DNA of 64,000 nucleotides from Phytoseiulus persimilis (Eukaryota; Arthropoda; Arachnida; Mesostigmata; Phytoseiidae): NCBI GenBank assembly GCA_037576195.1, contig CM075101.1, forward strand, positions 43,710,001-43,774,000. Reading direction: 5' to 3'. The translations under genes were made by a program, and so were the position numbers. This document shows positions 38,201 to 51,511 of this stretch, one piece after another. A model generated the notes under the pieces. The model was not told the DNA's origin. It made no database searches and saw only the letters and a list, made by a program, of their open reading frames with translations. The stretch's first letter is position 1; each line of letters starts with the position of its first letter.

Positions 38201-41200
38201 GCGATTCCACCATGACCTGAAATTGATGAGATCAGCAACGATCGCATTCATTCACATTCGATGAGAACAATCAGTCAAGCACGTTCTCTCTTGTCCTAGG
38301 AGGACAAACGACTGGACCCGAAAGGACACACGGACTTAGCGGACGGGCGGCGCCGAGTTGATGAAAGGACCGCGTACATGTTTCTAACTATACATTCCTG
38401 GACGTGCCGACATCGCTGTCGAGCTCCAGAATATTTGGAAAACACCTTCTCGAAAACCTTATTAACGAATAGGCGAGCTCTCCGACTCATTAGGAGCAGA
38501 ATGAAATTTAATGATGACCACCAATGAAACTTGTTGCTCGAGCAAAGCAGCCGTAGCTCCCGTCCCTCCCGAAAAACCTCGACGACCGAAAACCTCATTC
38601 TCGTATCGCAGCTCTAATTGAATCAGGAACGGTTGCGTTTTCCTCACTCGTTCATTCCGATCGCTCGTATACAATGGATGTTTGATGTACATACACAGTG
38701 AAGTAGCATTTATGATCTGAAAGCCCGGCACGATAACGAGAGGATTCGAAACTTCGGTACAGTGCGCGAACGTTCGCGGCGAGATTCATTGGTTCGTTTC
38801 ATCTCTCTGCGAAACATTTAGTCTGTAACAGGATGATTCTTCGCGGAAATGCATCAAAGTTCCCTGATCTGAATTTGCGACGAAACATCGGACTCGTTCC
38901 ATCGTCGAATCTGTCCCGGAGGATCAAGCCCGCTCGAACGGTCCCTGTTTGACGCCTCCTTGACATTGCGAGAATCGGCATGTCAAGCAGATCGAGTATC
39001 GAAGTATCAATCATCCAGAATCTTGAGCTCCTGCAGTGACGATTTGTGAGTGCCCTCGTTTTTCCCTCAAGAGGCGGGAATTGTCTGTTCCTTCCCCCCA
39101 CTACAGGACTCGAGTCGGTCAGGTTCTCTCATTGTCTTATGATGAGACTCAGTTCGAGTCCTAGAATCACCCGATCTCTGGTTGAAAATATCAGAGGCCG
39201 AACTAAGGCCTGAAATCGCAGGAATGGGGTCCTCGAACAGTGAGCGTTGAATGACTCGTATTCGAGAGTATTGAAACAGAAAGCTCTGACGAAACTCCAG
39301 AACTACGGTTCCTGGTTCCGGAAGGGAGCTCTGGAGGCAACCCACTCAGGGAAATCACGAAGACCATACAGGAGGCCTGTAAGAAGCGGTAGCTGAAACG
39401 GGATGGGTCGAACCTGCAACGAGAAAGCTTCCAATGAGAAAGTCTACTAAAACGACGGAAGCACTTGCACTACATTGAGCTCTCCGTCGCGAGGCGGCAT
39501 TGAATACGCAATCCACATCGAGGCATAAATCGAGGATCATGAGCGATTCCGTTTTGGAATTGATTCCAAACCTATCCAAGGACGGAAGAAGATGGCGGAA
39601 GTTCTTGGGAGAACTCGACTTGAAAAACCATAGATGGCCGTTCGGGAGTTGATCTGATCAGATCCAACTGAGATTGGTGAGTTGACACCCGATGTCTGAC
39701 GAGCATTTTTCGATAACATCAGCTCTCGCGCGAGCTTTCTTGACACCTTGCTCGAAGAGGTCGTCTCTACGATCATTCTTCTGCGCACGAGTCTTGAATC
39801 GCAGAATTTCAAGATCCTGATTCGTTCGCTCAGACACAACTCAAATCGGCTCACAGCTAAGCGGCTCGGGACAATGCCTTTCTGACGGTTTAATTGAAAT
39901 TTCTGGGAAGGATCTCAGGCATAAGAGGATCCAACACCGCAAGCAGCTCATTGCGGATCAGCGAGAATAAATGACGAAGAAACTGTAACCACGATGGTTG
40001 ATGGGGGATGAGCGCAGGTGTTAGGAGAGCTCCCCCACAAAGCACCTGCCTTTTCTCCAGAACACCGATAGAAGAAGCCCAGGGCTAGCCGACAACGCTT
40101 CGTACAGCGTTCATCAGTGCCGTCCCCACCTTAGTGTCAGTGGGAGTGGCATTCAACAAAAATTGTCAACTTCTTCGATTGACAGATCCCAGATTTCTCG
40201 AAGAACATGCCAGATATTGGAATCTCCACATGTTCATGTTGACCGTGACTCATCATTTTCGTTGCAGGTGATCATTAACAGCGGAACGTATGTCGAGAAC
40301 TACCGACGAAAGCAAGTTCGTCGAGCGTCCTTCGGCTGCTGGCACTTTTTCCTCGCAAATTACTGGAAGCGCATTCTGCAGGGTAGCGATCCGGTGTGTT
40401 GCGATTGAATTCATGTTCCTCAAGACGTCAATTCTCCTGCACGAGTGGCCCTCAGCGGCTTCCCTGGGACCCGATTCGATGTTTTCCAACGATTTGCTCG
40501 CAGCAGCCCCCCGCGTAATTTGTCACGTCTATGTACCCGCTGTCACTCGAGACAGCCTGTAGACGAGGTGTATTGTTCAGCTTCCAGCAGGGGGGCGAGA
40601 CAAACTGGTTCAAGACTTTTCGCATCATCGACCACAAGTTCAAATTGAATTCGCACAGGCGAGCCGATTCCCACGGAACGACTTGCGTCATCGGGTGCCA
40701 GCTAGTTTTCATACAACAGGGCTCCGTTCAAGGATCCGCGCAAGCAATCAACTGTGTTCAAGCACCCTTCTCTCGAGACGAATTCATGCGTCTCCAGACA
40801 GTGGTTTAACGCGGCATGAGCCACCGCGTGTTTCCTCGCAATCCATGTTCAGCAGATTTCGAACGAGCTGCCGGCCTTTCCGGAGTCCGATGGAAGCAGG
40901 AAATTTCTCGGGGTACGATCGTCGGTTCTCTGGAGGAAACTCCTCTTCCGGGTCTGCGTCGGAACAATGCCATTTGTCTCACACGTGTTCAATCAGTGTT
41001 TTTTGCTCGGTTGGCAACATGCCCTCAGAGCCCGCTCGTACGAGATCGGTCGGGACCGCTAATGCATTCCACGTTCAAAGCGGTAGGTGCCATGCAAACA
41101 AAGCAACTGCCGCCCCGGGGGCCGACACTCCGCTCGGGCTCACTCTATCGCCGATTTGTTTGTGCATTCGTTACTGGAATGGTTCCCCGAACTCGGGGAA

Positions 41201-42757
41201 ATTCACTTTCGAGAGCAAGAGTCGTTCGCTGATTGCTCTCTGTCCACAGGTTCCAGTCTGCTTCTCGAGTCCTTGAAGCAGCAAGTTCAAATGCACTCAT
41301 TCAACAGTCGCAGGGAAAAATCGACGTCTCTCGTTTCCCCCGGTGCAAGGCATCGGATTACCTCCGGAGCCAAACTGAGAAGTTCATATTTCAGGCTCGA
41401 CACGGAAGAAACAACGCCCGCAGGCCTAGCGCCTGGCAATGAGACCGAGGGAAACGGACGCTGAGTCCTAGACCAGTGCGTCGTGGATGACGCAAACCAT
41501 CAGTTAACACAAGAAAGAAAGAATCATGGGTGCAACATATTTCCGGCCGTCAAGCTCACGTCGTCCTGATACATCCAGTAGTCCGAGGTTCCGGGGAGAC
41601 CCCGCGGAACATGCGTTTTGAAATTTTCCCTCCGCCCCTACGGTTACGCGCTATCCCCGGAAATCGCGCCCTAATATGAAGCGTTACGGTGGCACAGGAT
41701 TCCCACTCTATGTCCCGAAATTCACGCAAGGTCAGTGGTGAAACACTCCGGACATCCCGCATCTACCTGCTGGTGCAAGGATGGGGCACCAATCCCTGAT
41801 CAGCTGCGTTCTGGGTAAACATTGAGAACAGGACTCCCTGATATCGGAGCGAGACAGCGTTTCCAGGCCATGTTCATATTTGGCGATGATTCAGCTCCTC
41901 CCAAGCGTGTACAATCTGCCGACGACGACACACTCCCGCCGATCCCACACACTCCCTCCAGGAACAACTCTTCGCTCAATCCTTTCCGAGTTATCTTCAG
42001 CTGTTTATACCCAAAATGGATTCGTGTGCTAAATTGAATTCCGAAAGATGGCGGTGTTCGCAAGCGGACTCCAGGCGGCTCTGTTCTTGTTTACGGAGCT
42101 CAAATTCGATCTAAGCTCTGAGTCATCGACACAGGTCGATGTTGGAAGTCTTCCTCCTCGGCGTTTGACTCTTCATCCTCCCAGTGGACAGACGGCGAAG
42201 CGCATGAGAGGGAGAGGTGCAAAGCTAGAGGGATTCGGCTCCGATCGGAGTGGAGGGTGTCGGTTTCTAGTGCGTGCTGACTGAGGCCTATCGGGACTGA
42301 TCGAATATTGAAATAAGAGACTCCCTCGATCTGTTCTGCTGGAGTCTTGCGAACCTCCCGAATAAAGAGTTTCGACCTACGCTGGACCAGGGGCGGACGA
42401 AAAGGCTTCCCACCTTCTTCTGATGCCGAAACATTCGGAGACCTTCAGTTCGGACGTGTGGGAATGCTCGAGTAATAGCTGGCTTGAGCGGACGAGTCGT
42501 TCTAGTAAACTTATTCTCAAACGCCCGGAAAATCGTGTCTGGGATCGTTCGAACGATCATCATTCCCGGAGACCATCCGCGCGGAGCAAGCGTCCAGAAC
42601 GAACTCAGGACCCGGGAAAACTGCCCCTCAAATCCGAGAGCTGGGCAGAAATATTTTCCCATCGGACGGAACGAGGTGACTCGGAACGACGTTGGATCCC
42701 AGAAAAAGGGGAATGTCTGAAATCGCCCCGCCGTCTGGTTCCCATATCTTTGACAAC
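35223..42757. other. No recognised gene
   Basis: Contains one copy of the dispersed repeat (39.6 kb), a 12-G run at 37781 and many short frames. Small frames at 36725-36922 (Glu/Arg-rich) and 37082-37354 read like protein but lack good splice context. Confidence 0.5.
39585..39790 (+). repeat. Copy 1 of a dispersed repeat shared with 54365-54595
   Basis: AAAAACCATAGATGGCCG (39622-39640), a TTGATCT..AGATCCAACT stretch, then CGCGAGCTTTC.TGACACC and TCTACGATCATT align collinearly with the second locus at about 65% identity. No protein recognised; several stops occur in both copies. Confidence 0.5.
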
Positions 42758-43037
42758 CTAGTCGCGAGCTTCCATTTGCTCCGATGACGTCGTCGACCCA
42801 AAGCTCAGAGTGTCGAGCCCCGGTTTGCTGGAATCCACTTCCAGTTCTGGAGCAGCTCTCGACAAAGGAACGCGGCCCGAGTAGAACCCGGAATGCATAC
42901 CCGAGCCGGACGAGGTGAACCCTTGACAGTCGTCATCGTTCAGATCCGTGCAGCGCTCCGAATTCTCGAGTCTCTCCGCCACACGGCAGAGTTCAAAAAT
43001 TCTCGCACACCTGGCTCCCTCAACAAAGCGAGATGAG
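42758..43037 (-). CDS. Candidate terminal coding exon, acidic Ser-rich tail
   Basis: After an acceptor CCCGTTCCAG|C the frame runs 93 codons to TAG (42758-42760). The product has CARIFELCRVAERLENSERC, then a Ser/Gly/Asp-rich tail ending SSEQMEARD. Not recognised. A 207-codon open frame just upstream (43175-43798, minus) could be part of the same gene, but I found no phase-matching donor. Confidence 0.28.
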
Positions 43038-43798
43038 CTGGAACGGGAGCCGAAGTTCGTGGATCCGTCATCAATTTAACAAAGGCAAATCCGACCGATT
43101 GACGGGCGGTTGAAATCGGCCGAGTTCCGGGATTCCTGCAGTCTATCATAAAGCTGCGATAGGAGGCGGTTCTCTCAAAACTCCAGCGCCGATCGCTCGT
43201 GCAATTCCACAAGCAGCTGTTGGGAGCCACGGCGGGCAGTGAGGCGCGTCTCATTCTGTGGTCCTTTCAGCCCACGGAGCCAACCAAGTCCATTCCCTGT
43301 GGAAATCTCCCTCATCTCATGCAGCCAGAACGACCATCGATTCACGGTGTTCGCGCCGGCCAAATCGTCGCCCATCGTCCGAGGGCTTCCCATTATGAGC
43401 CTCTCGCGTAAACCTTCCGACGAACCCGAGTCAGCTTCGGTTAGAATGGCGAGTACGTCGCTCGCGTTCGAATGTTTGAACTCTGGAATCCGCGCGGGCG
43501 TTGAGAGAATCAGGAACGTGAAGGAGTCTATCCTTCCGTCGCCTGAAAAAAGCATGCCCTCGGCAAAGTCATCGCATGAATCGTTTTGTCGGAAGAATCG
43601 ATTTCCGGGATTCTCGAGAAGACGCACCGCTCTCATGCCTTCGGAAAATATGGCGGGCCCCCATTGCACTGATCGTGAGAGACGTCCTGATGGTTCCGCG
43701 ACCCGCTCGCACCTTCGAGATCCCATCGCTTGGCTTCCGGAGCTGTGAAGAGACATGAGGAACGATGTTGCTCCCATGATTACAGCGCATCTTCTCAA

Positions 43799-46321
43799 CC
43801 AAAATTGATGACTTCAGCTCTCCTTTCTTGGAGAACACAAATCACCAAGTCTGCAGCACCGGCCGGTCTAATCGAAGAGAAACAATTAAAGACTCCGGCG
43901 AAGCAAATACAACTGCCAGGTGCACTGCCGCTTCAGTCACCATGAGAGAGCATCTCACCCGGCGTTGAACTTGTGGGAAGGATGCGCTCGAGACCGTCCC
44001 CGCCAGATCTGGAGCATAGGATAGGTATCTCCTCGGAAATCTTGCGAATGTATGTCAAAATAGGTTGCGAAGGAACAAATGAAGCCTGAGGCAGCTAGCC
44101 ACCCCAAAGCAGTCGGAGTCCGTGAGGAGATGAAGCAAATCCAGTTGGGCCCTCTGCCCTAACTCTCTGCTCTGCGGGGAAGGAAAGCAACGCTCTTGCT
44201 CATCTGATTTGCCGTTTAATCTGTTTGCCAATAAAAACCTTATTTAAGAGCGGAGCATAAAATCAAGACCGGAACCGGATCGGAGAACGACAGAGGAGTT
44301 GACTCGATTCAATGCGTTATTGCGAAAGACACAGAGCCTTTGTTTTCCTCGTGTTCATGTAGCTGTGACACTCCCTGGAACTCGGTTTTCCGAACTGAGC
44401 GTCGGTGCCGTGTTGCTACGAGATCGTTCTCCCGAGCGATGAGGGTTTAGATCGTCCCAGGTATTTGGGGGAATGTGGGGGAACAGGCGGAGGGGGGGGG
44501 GGGGGGGGGGGGGAATTTCCACCTCGGAAACATCATTTGTGGGACTGCCGAGAGAGGAAACGATCGCAGATGGGTTCGTGTACCGCGGGTCCTTGGAATG
44601 ATGAAGCATTACGGTCGAGTCGGATACGTATTCCGTCTCACAGGGACATTTGCATTCCCAGGTTTTCCATTGCATTTGGAAGTTCTCACGAGTTCGGGGG
44701 AATAAAAGCAAAAACAGTGGCTGACGGAATGCGCTGCTTCTGAGAAGATTCTCGACGTAACCCACATTGTCGAAATTCATGCCCCGTTTCAGAAATTGCG
44801 ACAGCATCCATTGTGGTTCTGAAGTATTCCGGAAGTCCTGATAAATCCATTAAAATCTTGTTCAAATCGACGTCTTCATCAGTTTGCTTCTCACCGGGTG
44901 GTGTCTCCAGCCCTCTAGTGCGTAGCTCAAGAAACCGTATGATCAGTGTCTATTCTTCTTTCGGGACAAACTCTTTGACGAATGCTTGACGTGGCTTCAT
45001 TGGAATCACTCCAGCCACTCAGACTTATCCCCAAAACTTGTCCCCAAGATCTCTCTAATCGCGGTGATTATACAATTGCCGCGACGAAGAGAATTCGATA
45101 GAAAGTTATGAATCGAATTGAAGAATGACTGTTGTTTATGGTGGACGTGAGGACTGAGGGTGATAAATAAGCTTTCCGAGATGATCACGACCATTTGAAC
45201 CATTAATAACATCCATCGGTCCGTTCCGTCGAGGTCACACTTTGTCGGCTATGTTCGACATTCAAGTCGCATACTTTGTCCCTTTGCGAACTTCTGCTGT
45301 TTTCACCCTAACGCGGGCTCCATCCTTGCGGGTTCCTCCGCCAAGTCGTTCCTCCGCTGAGGTTGGCGGATGGAGGAATCCCCTGAAGAATCAAATTTCT
45401 ACGATGAGCATGCCTTTTCGAATGCCTACCAATCTCGTCAGCACGAACTCTAAGTTTATCGGAGGACGATTATCCACAGTTTGCACACGCAGCAGATGCA
45501 GATTTTGCGTTCTGCGCCCCTCTGGATCGCTGATGTACCAATGCCGGCGTCTCATGACAAGGATGTTTCTACAATGACATATACTCTTCAGGTGCCCTAA
45601 CTCGTCCCCGCAGTCATACACCACGCATCGGTCTCACACAACAATGAACCTCCGTATTCGAACCACTCAACAGAGTGCAACCCGCAGCAGGCAAGTTAGA
45701 AGGAGTTATCACCTACCATGCACGCATTTCATGATTATGGATTGATTTATAAGTTCAATAATCATAACGTCATGCAGAAATGTCTATGAACATCGGGTAC
45801 CCGAGCGCAGGCCCAGTAAAACAGTTGTTCATCTCTCATATCCTGGAATTCGAGTGCACCCCCTCCACGCTGTCATTCCTCGAGAGTCCGTTCCGTGCGG
45901 TCTGCTTTCTCTCTCTTCGATCCCTCGTTCAGACCGAATCTCTTCCGAACTTTCGTATCCTCGTTGGGCCTTCGTTCATGATTACGTGTCCCACGTCCCG
46001 GCGTCCCCTACGCATCCGGTGCATATGTATTGCCTTGTTATCGCTTCTCGTATTATGGACGTTCGATCGTACCCTTGTTCTCCTATCACTCTTTATGAAG
46101 TTCGAGGCTAGACTTTGCGATCTGCGCCCCCTCCAGATAGATATTTACCGGAGAGAGAAAACGATATTTTGGGGAGGGAGCAGCATCTTGTGTCATTTTC
46201 TCACAATCATGTGTACATAAATATATTGAGGAACTCCAGAATTTGTATATCAGAATTTCGACCCTTGTATCGGAGCGAGTCGATGCAATCGGGTTGATCC
46301 TTGCGCGCCGGCTGGGACAAC
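43799..46321. other. No recognised gene; region 5' of tRNA-Ala
   Basis: Holds the 22-G run. The last 1.5 kb before the tRNA appears more AT-rich than the rest. Two similar 28-bp segments (GATTTTGCGTTCTGCGCCCC at about 45502, GACTTTGCGATCTGCGCCCC at about 46110) face the same way. Confidence 0.5.
44492..44513. repeat. Run of 22 G
   Basis: Uninterrupted poly-G. Translating through it creates artificial Gly or Pro runs in several frames. Confidence 0.97.
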
Positions 46322-46393
46322 GGGGATGTAGCTCAGTGGTAGAGCGTTCGCTTCGCATGTGAAAGGCCCCGGGTTCAATCCCCGGCATCTCCA
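46322..46393 (+). tRNA. tRNA-Ala, anticodon CGC
   Basis: A 72-nt cloverleaf with no intron. The acceptor stem GGGGATG pairs with CATCTCC (one G-U), discriminator A at 46393. The anticodon stem is TTCGC/GTGAA, and loop TTCGCAT places CGC at 46354-46356, reading GCG. The D arm carries the A box (TAGCTCAGTGG); the T arm carries the B box (GGGTTCAATCC). The G3-U70 wobble pair, the identity element for alanine, is present. CCA is not encoded, as expected in a eukaryote. Confidence 0.97.
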
Positions 46394-46398
46394 ATTTC

Positions 46399-46403
46399 TT
46401 TTT
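46399..46403 (+). terminator. RNA polymerase III terminator of tRNA-Ala
   Basis: TTTTT six bases after the discriminator base, the usual Pol III stop signal. Confidence 0.85.
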
Positions 46404-49400
46404 GTCGTTTTATTTTAATCCCCGCATGTGATATCTGGAATGCCCTCGAGAATCTCGGGATATCTCCGTCGAGGCTCCAGAGCGAACGGTCGCCTCATCC
46501 ATAAGTTTCGAATGTCCTCACCTCGAGGGTGTTCTTGGCGAGCCTGCTCTACCGACTTGAATCCACCCACGGGGATGTGGGAGTTAGAGTGAAGGTCTGA
46601 GGATTTCTTCTCCTCCATTCTATTATGGCGCCGCACCGGAGAGACAGCGGGAACGTCATTAGTTTCGCAAATAGACTCTAGGCAGCCAAGCTTCTCAGAC
46701 TTTCATGGAACCGTCCTGAAGGCATGATGCTCTCGGAGACCTCTCCGTGGAGGCTTTTCCGGAGGATAAAGCTATTCGGCTCGTCCGCATACGTTGTCAC
46801 TGTCGTGTTCTTCGGGAATCCCGCAACTAGCAATGATTCAGCCGAGGTAGGAGTCGTCAAAAAATAACGGCTTCGATGTCTGGGAGCGTTGCTGTTCAGA
46901 GCGGCTCTTCCTAAAGTCATGCAACGATCACATCATGCCACTGATCGATCAGAGACCGATTCGATCTGGCGACAGGAGTCAGGAGATGTTCCGCATTGAT
47001 TTTCGCCCCAGTTATACCCATCGCCATGTGTCCCCCGTGATGAAACAGCTCTGGAAGGATCCACAGCCGTCAACACATGGCTCGAAAGCATCGGAGACGA
47101 TCTCGTCTTGCCTCATGCGGAAAGGCATCAGGACATCGATCGCTCCATTATCAGAGATGCTTTTTCAGTTGAATAAATACGGAATCGACTCGAGGAGAGC
47201 GGAAAACCGATCGAACCAAAGCCGTCCCATGATCGAAGGACTCGATCTGTCTCCTACGAGCCGCAGTGCTCATCCTCGAAATATTAGAACGATACCTTCC
47301 TGCACCCAGCCAGCAGAATTCAGGACCAGAACGACAGAGCTCAATGAGTTCACTCTGAGGAGAGGCCGATAACACTTGTTGACCGCTCTCGGCGGATTTT
47401 GGCATGGATGATCGATCGTCCGTTGCCGCAACCACCAAGCCAGTTTCCCTGCGAAACCATACCACAGCTCCGGAACGCCTCATTACTCTTTCCCTTATCT
47501 GCCAATCTGAATTGTGCGCAAGGCGGCTCTCTAGCACGATGAGAACGTCGATAGGAATCGGTATCCGAGAGGTTGTTTCGGTGTGCCTGCCAAGGTGATG
47601 AGCCGTTTGGCCGGCGCTCGCGAAACCTCACAGTGCCGTGAATAAACCGAATATACCGCGAGAGACATGTAACCGGTGTGTACCCATGGAAAGTCTCTTA
47701 CATTCGACAGTTTTGTCTCTGTGAACTTGCTGTTCCCGAGCGTAACCCGAAAAACCGAATGAGTGGTTCGGGAACAGTTCGGATTTAGATTCATGGACCG
47801 ATGAGGTGATGGCTGAGCGCCGAACAGATAACTTGCGCAGGCATTTAGATCGATTGTCATGAGCCGATATTTCGGTCCACCATTCTTCCAACCGAAAGGG
47901 TTCATCGCGAGTTCGCTGATTCACTCCGCGGTCAGCTTGCATGACAATGCAATGTCATTTTGTGGAACGGCTCAGCGATTGCCTTCTTCTTCTTTTCATC
48001 GACAAACATCGAGGAAGGAATCGGATTCAGAAGTGCGGGGCTCGACGCGGTCTAGGGGCTGCCCGAACGCCCAGCAACTCCAGATTTCCAGCTCAAGGTC
48101 TGTGAGCAGGGCGAACGATCGTTTCAACCTCGACGTCATGAGCTGAACTCTTGACAGAACGTGTCCTCGATTCGCCCCTTTTTCCTCGGGGAACACGAAT
48201 TCGGAAAAAAATTCCGATGGCGAAAAAGTCCTTTAATTGGTTCTAACAACCCGACAATGGAGTTCATGGGCCGATCCGATTCCGGTCGGAAATCGAGCTT
48301 GGTTAGTTTTTCTTTTCAGGACAAAAAAGTGGAAAAGCTCGATTTTCGGATGAAAGAAAAAGTGGCCGGATCGCCCAAGCAACTCCGAAGTTGCGTAGCT
48401 TGGACCAATGTAGAGACTTTTTGTCATCGGAACTTTTTTCGACTTCGGCTTCCGTGAGAGGATAGGGGCGAATGCATCGAGGACGCGTTCTGTCAAGAGG
48501 TCAACTCTTGACGTCAAGGTTGAAACGATAGTTCATCCTTCTCATGGAACCTTAGTTAGGAATCTGGACTTGCCAGGCTTTTGAGCAGCCTCCTATCCCG
48601 CGTCGAGCCTCACACTTCCGAATCCGATCGCTTGACTTCAGAAGTTTTCCTATCAGTTCCTTGAGAAACGTCAAAAAAACAAAAATGCAATCTTCGAGCC
48701 GCTCTACGAAATATCATTGTCGATCGATTCACGGAAATCGGTCGACGAAAGGAAAAAATGTGCCATGCTTCCAGCTAACGATCGGAAAGAGGGTTTCCAG
48801 AATAGGATAATTTTTCACCGAGTGATGAGCGGAGGAAGACAGGGTGAGAAAGTCCCCCGACTTACGATGACCACCCTGTACTTAGTTCTAGCCGCCTCCT
48901 TCCTCCGATTAATTTATCGTGGGAATGATTCTGGATAGCATCATAGATGAGCTTCGTTCTCGGCGGAGAATTCCGCCGGCTCGAAAAGTTATCACACGCG
49001 CCTTCAGCTCTCAGTCACCTGTTTCGCCGCTGATCCCCCCTTGGCTTTGCTTATCATCAGGCTTTCGAGGTAGCGCGCCGTTTGAGGATCGAGAGCAGTG
49101 TCTCGTTCTGGCGGATGTGATACTCCTGTTACGATGCAAACATTACTCCACGACTCGAGCAAAGTGCCAGTTTCCCGACGGATTCGCTCTCCCGCAGTGC
49201 TACTTGAGTTCCACTCCCGCGGAGGGACGCTCGATTCGGCCAGGGCTGAATTTCGTGTAGGGCCAACTCATTGAGCTCAAAACGGCATTGGGAGTGAAAA
49301 CTATATTCAGGGCCCCGGAGTACGCTGAGTTTACGGAGGAATGTGTTAACTTTCACAGTGCACTCGGTGTTCTACGCTTTTGAATTAGCGGATGCTTTCG

Positions 49401-49943
49401 ATGAACTCTTCTTCTAAAGATTGATGTCAAGTCTCGGCTGATATGATCTCAAGCAATGTTTCTTGCCGATCGGAAAGAATGTACCCCACAGCATTTGAAG
49501 TCATGTATTGCAAAGAAACATGGAACCGTTCAATAAGCGAAGTCGAAACCTCACAAGACGTTCCTCACACTCTGTTGCGAGAGCGACTGCCATGAACAAA
49601 TCTGAGAATCATGCGAAAACTCACACGAGAAGAGCCCCCAATGGATCTTCGAGTCCATGAGGGGGATGGATGATAAGGTACCGTGTGCGTGCGAAAGTTA
49701 GTCTCGGGCTGACTGGAATGATTCTCAACTGCACACCGTGCCCTTCTTGGAGGAGAGAACAGTATCGGGCGAGGGCTATTGACGCGAGAAATATTACAAT
49801 AAATACTGTACTTTTCAAAAAGTCCCAGAACGACGATGTGTGCGGGTCAGGATCACTAGAACTGGCATCACGAGACCGCAAAAGACAGGGCAATCCGCGG
49901 AGTTCCTTGCGGATGTCCTGTCTCTCACCGAGGTCTGCTGCTG
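46404..49943. other. No recognised gene
   Basis: Between the tRNA terminator and the TIL gene's stop. Only short frames; the right end probably includes the TIL gene's 3' UTR. No repeats stood out. Confidence 0.5.
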
Positions 49944-50158
49944 CTACCCGTAAACGATCGCTCGTTTGCAATTGCGGGGTAAAACGCAGGCACTCATGCC
50001 GCTGCGGCTTTCTCTGAGGAATCCATTGGCGCAGTAGCATCTCGGTTGTGAAATGTTCCTGCACGCCTGGAAGGGATCGATTTGTCCGCAGTAAGGTTGG
50101 CAGCCAGCGGGTCCCCAGCTGTAGAGCTCTTCGTTCGGACCGCAGTGAAGCTCGACGG
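49944..50158 (-). CDS. TIL-protein exon 2: TIL core and stop
   Basis: Acceptor in a pyrimidine-rich stretch ending CCACAG. It encodes the complete eight-Cys core, including the family-typical CYC and ANGF after it, a short tail (KRAIVYG), and TAG at 49944-49946. An alternative upstream acceptor (CTGACAG, about 50249) would add about 30 residues but is out of phase with the best donor. Confidence 0.75.
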
Positions 50159-50426
50159 CTGTGGAAGAGCACAGTATCTCAGCATTGAAATCCCAAGCTT
50201 TCGGGGGCTCGAGTGTATCACGGTAGCATTTGTACTCCTTCAACTGTCAGCGGAATCACATCGGTATCGGAAAATTCCATCACCCACCACGGCGGGCGCT
50301 ATTGGCGTAATAGCAAGTCCAGTTTCCTTCCAAGGCGACCGTATTCCGTCTGGGCGGCGGCGGCTGCGCAGGGCACGACAAAACTCCCATGAACGTTGAA
50401 ATCACAAATATCGCAGAAAGACACAT
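49944..50426 (-). CDS. Secreted TIL-domain (trypsin inhibitor-like) cysteine-rich protein, two exons
   Basis: Join 50426-50288, 50158-49944 (minus) gives 117 residues. Exon 1 starts with ATG and a hydrophobic signal peptide (MCLSAIFVISTFMGVLS), then a Pro-rich stretch. Exon 2 carries the TIL core from C52 (HCGPNEEL) to C110 (LPRNC), with Cys at 52, 66, 70, 79, 87, 89, 104 and 110. Family knowledge: TIL domains have ten Cys and usually inhibit serine proteases of the trypsin, chymotrypsin or elastase type; mites, ticks and insects carry many. Here the pair normally called C2 and C6 is missing, which removes exactly one disulfide. The intron (50159-50287, 129 bp, G|GTGGGT .. CCACAG|CC, phase 1) is inferred, because three in-frame stops separate the two parts. 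Target protease unknown; inhibition is inferred from the family only. Confidence 0.68.
50288..50426 (-). CDS. TIL-protein exon 1: signal peptide and Pro-rich N-terminus
   Basis: ATG at 50426-50424 follows no better in-frame start. The h-region (AIFVIS, MGVL) precedes a likely cleavage near VLS|C. Two further Cys (18 and 38) lie outside the TIL core. Donor G|GTGGGT, phase 1. Confidence 0.58.
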
Positions 50427-51511
50427 GTCGTGGCCGGGTTCCATGCTTGAATAAGTGGGAAATGCGCGACGAGGGCGATCTTATAGATGTTCCCAGGAAG
50501 CTCGACCGGTTTGTATAACCAACACAATCGATCTGCAGAAGCTGTCTCCAAATGGAAGTTCGCACGACCCCCTCGCTCCCTCATTTTCCATTTCAATTCT
50601 CTGGTGCTGCAAGCGATGGATATTTCATTCAGAGTTGTTGGCTACGCTTCACTGCGAAGCAGCGATGGCATATTATCGTCCCCCAAAACAACTGCTGACC
50701 GCGCTCGATTCTGAGCGCAGTCACGGTAAGCAATTATGGAGACACGCAGCACAGGGGATCTCACGTCACAGGAATATTTCAGGAGAGGGCTCTCAAATGG
50801 CTCGGGTGGAAACAGTTCACATGGGGGGGATTCAAACTGAGGCGGCCATCTAGCTGGACCAAGGGTCAGCCGGTCACAACGTTTTGTCGCACCGATGAAT
50901 TGTTTCCGGTCAAGCATGGCCGAGACCCGATTGTGGAACGAAAGGAGCTTTTGAAGAATTCTGTGTCGAGTTGACCGAGGCTGCGCGGATTCAGAGCGCC
51001 CGCTGTTCGAAACATGGGGACGAGGATTGAGCAGCCGAAACAAAAATCGGAGTCCGGTACGGTCTGCGACCGTGAACTCAGACGTAGGATACGTGGCACA
51101 GTGTGCGATTTGCGCTCGAACTTTCTTTCGCGTTCTCCGCTGATTTCAGGAGAGTTGCCTTCATTTGAACGCATCAAATTGGTCAAAAAGTATTGCCAGC
51201 ACCCTCCCTGCAGACGGTCAGCTGGAAAGAATAATTTCGACCTCAAATCGCTCACTGTGCATCGCAGGAACTATTCTAAGTATCGAAATTCTAGACTGTG
51301 CTAGGATCATTTCGCCTCGTTCCATAACACGCGTCATCCCGGAAAAGTCGTCCGATCTGAATGAAGCTGAAGTTTTGGAAGCTTCTCGCGTGCGAACTTC
51401 TTCATTCGCGGAAGACGGGACTTGGAGACTTGCGGGCGCGTCCGCAGGATTTCTCTTGGAGGGAGGAGGGCTAACTTCTTTCTCTTTTTCTCTGAGGCGT
51501 CTGTGACGCAG

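Noticed and set aside
43175..43798. 207-codon minus-strand frame
   Set aside because: Length is within chance expectation for 64 kb at this base composition, and I found no donor that joins it in phase to the candidate exon at 42758-43037.
44355..44807. Minus-strand frame with CKCPCETEY, reminiscent of cysteine-rich channel or EGF-like segments
   Set aside because: The frame runs through the 22-G tract (giving a Pro run), and no family pattern extends beyond a few residues.
49621..50172. 183-codon frame overlapping the TIL gene
   Set aside because: It is a shadow frame of the TIL exon; the cysteine pattern is in the other frame.
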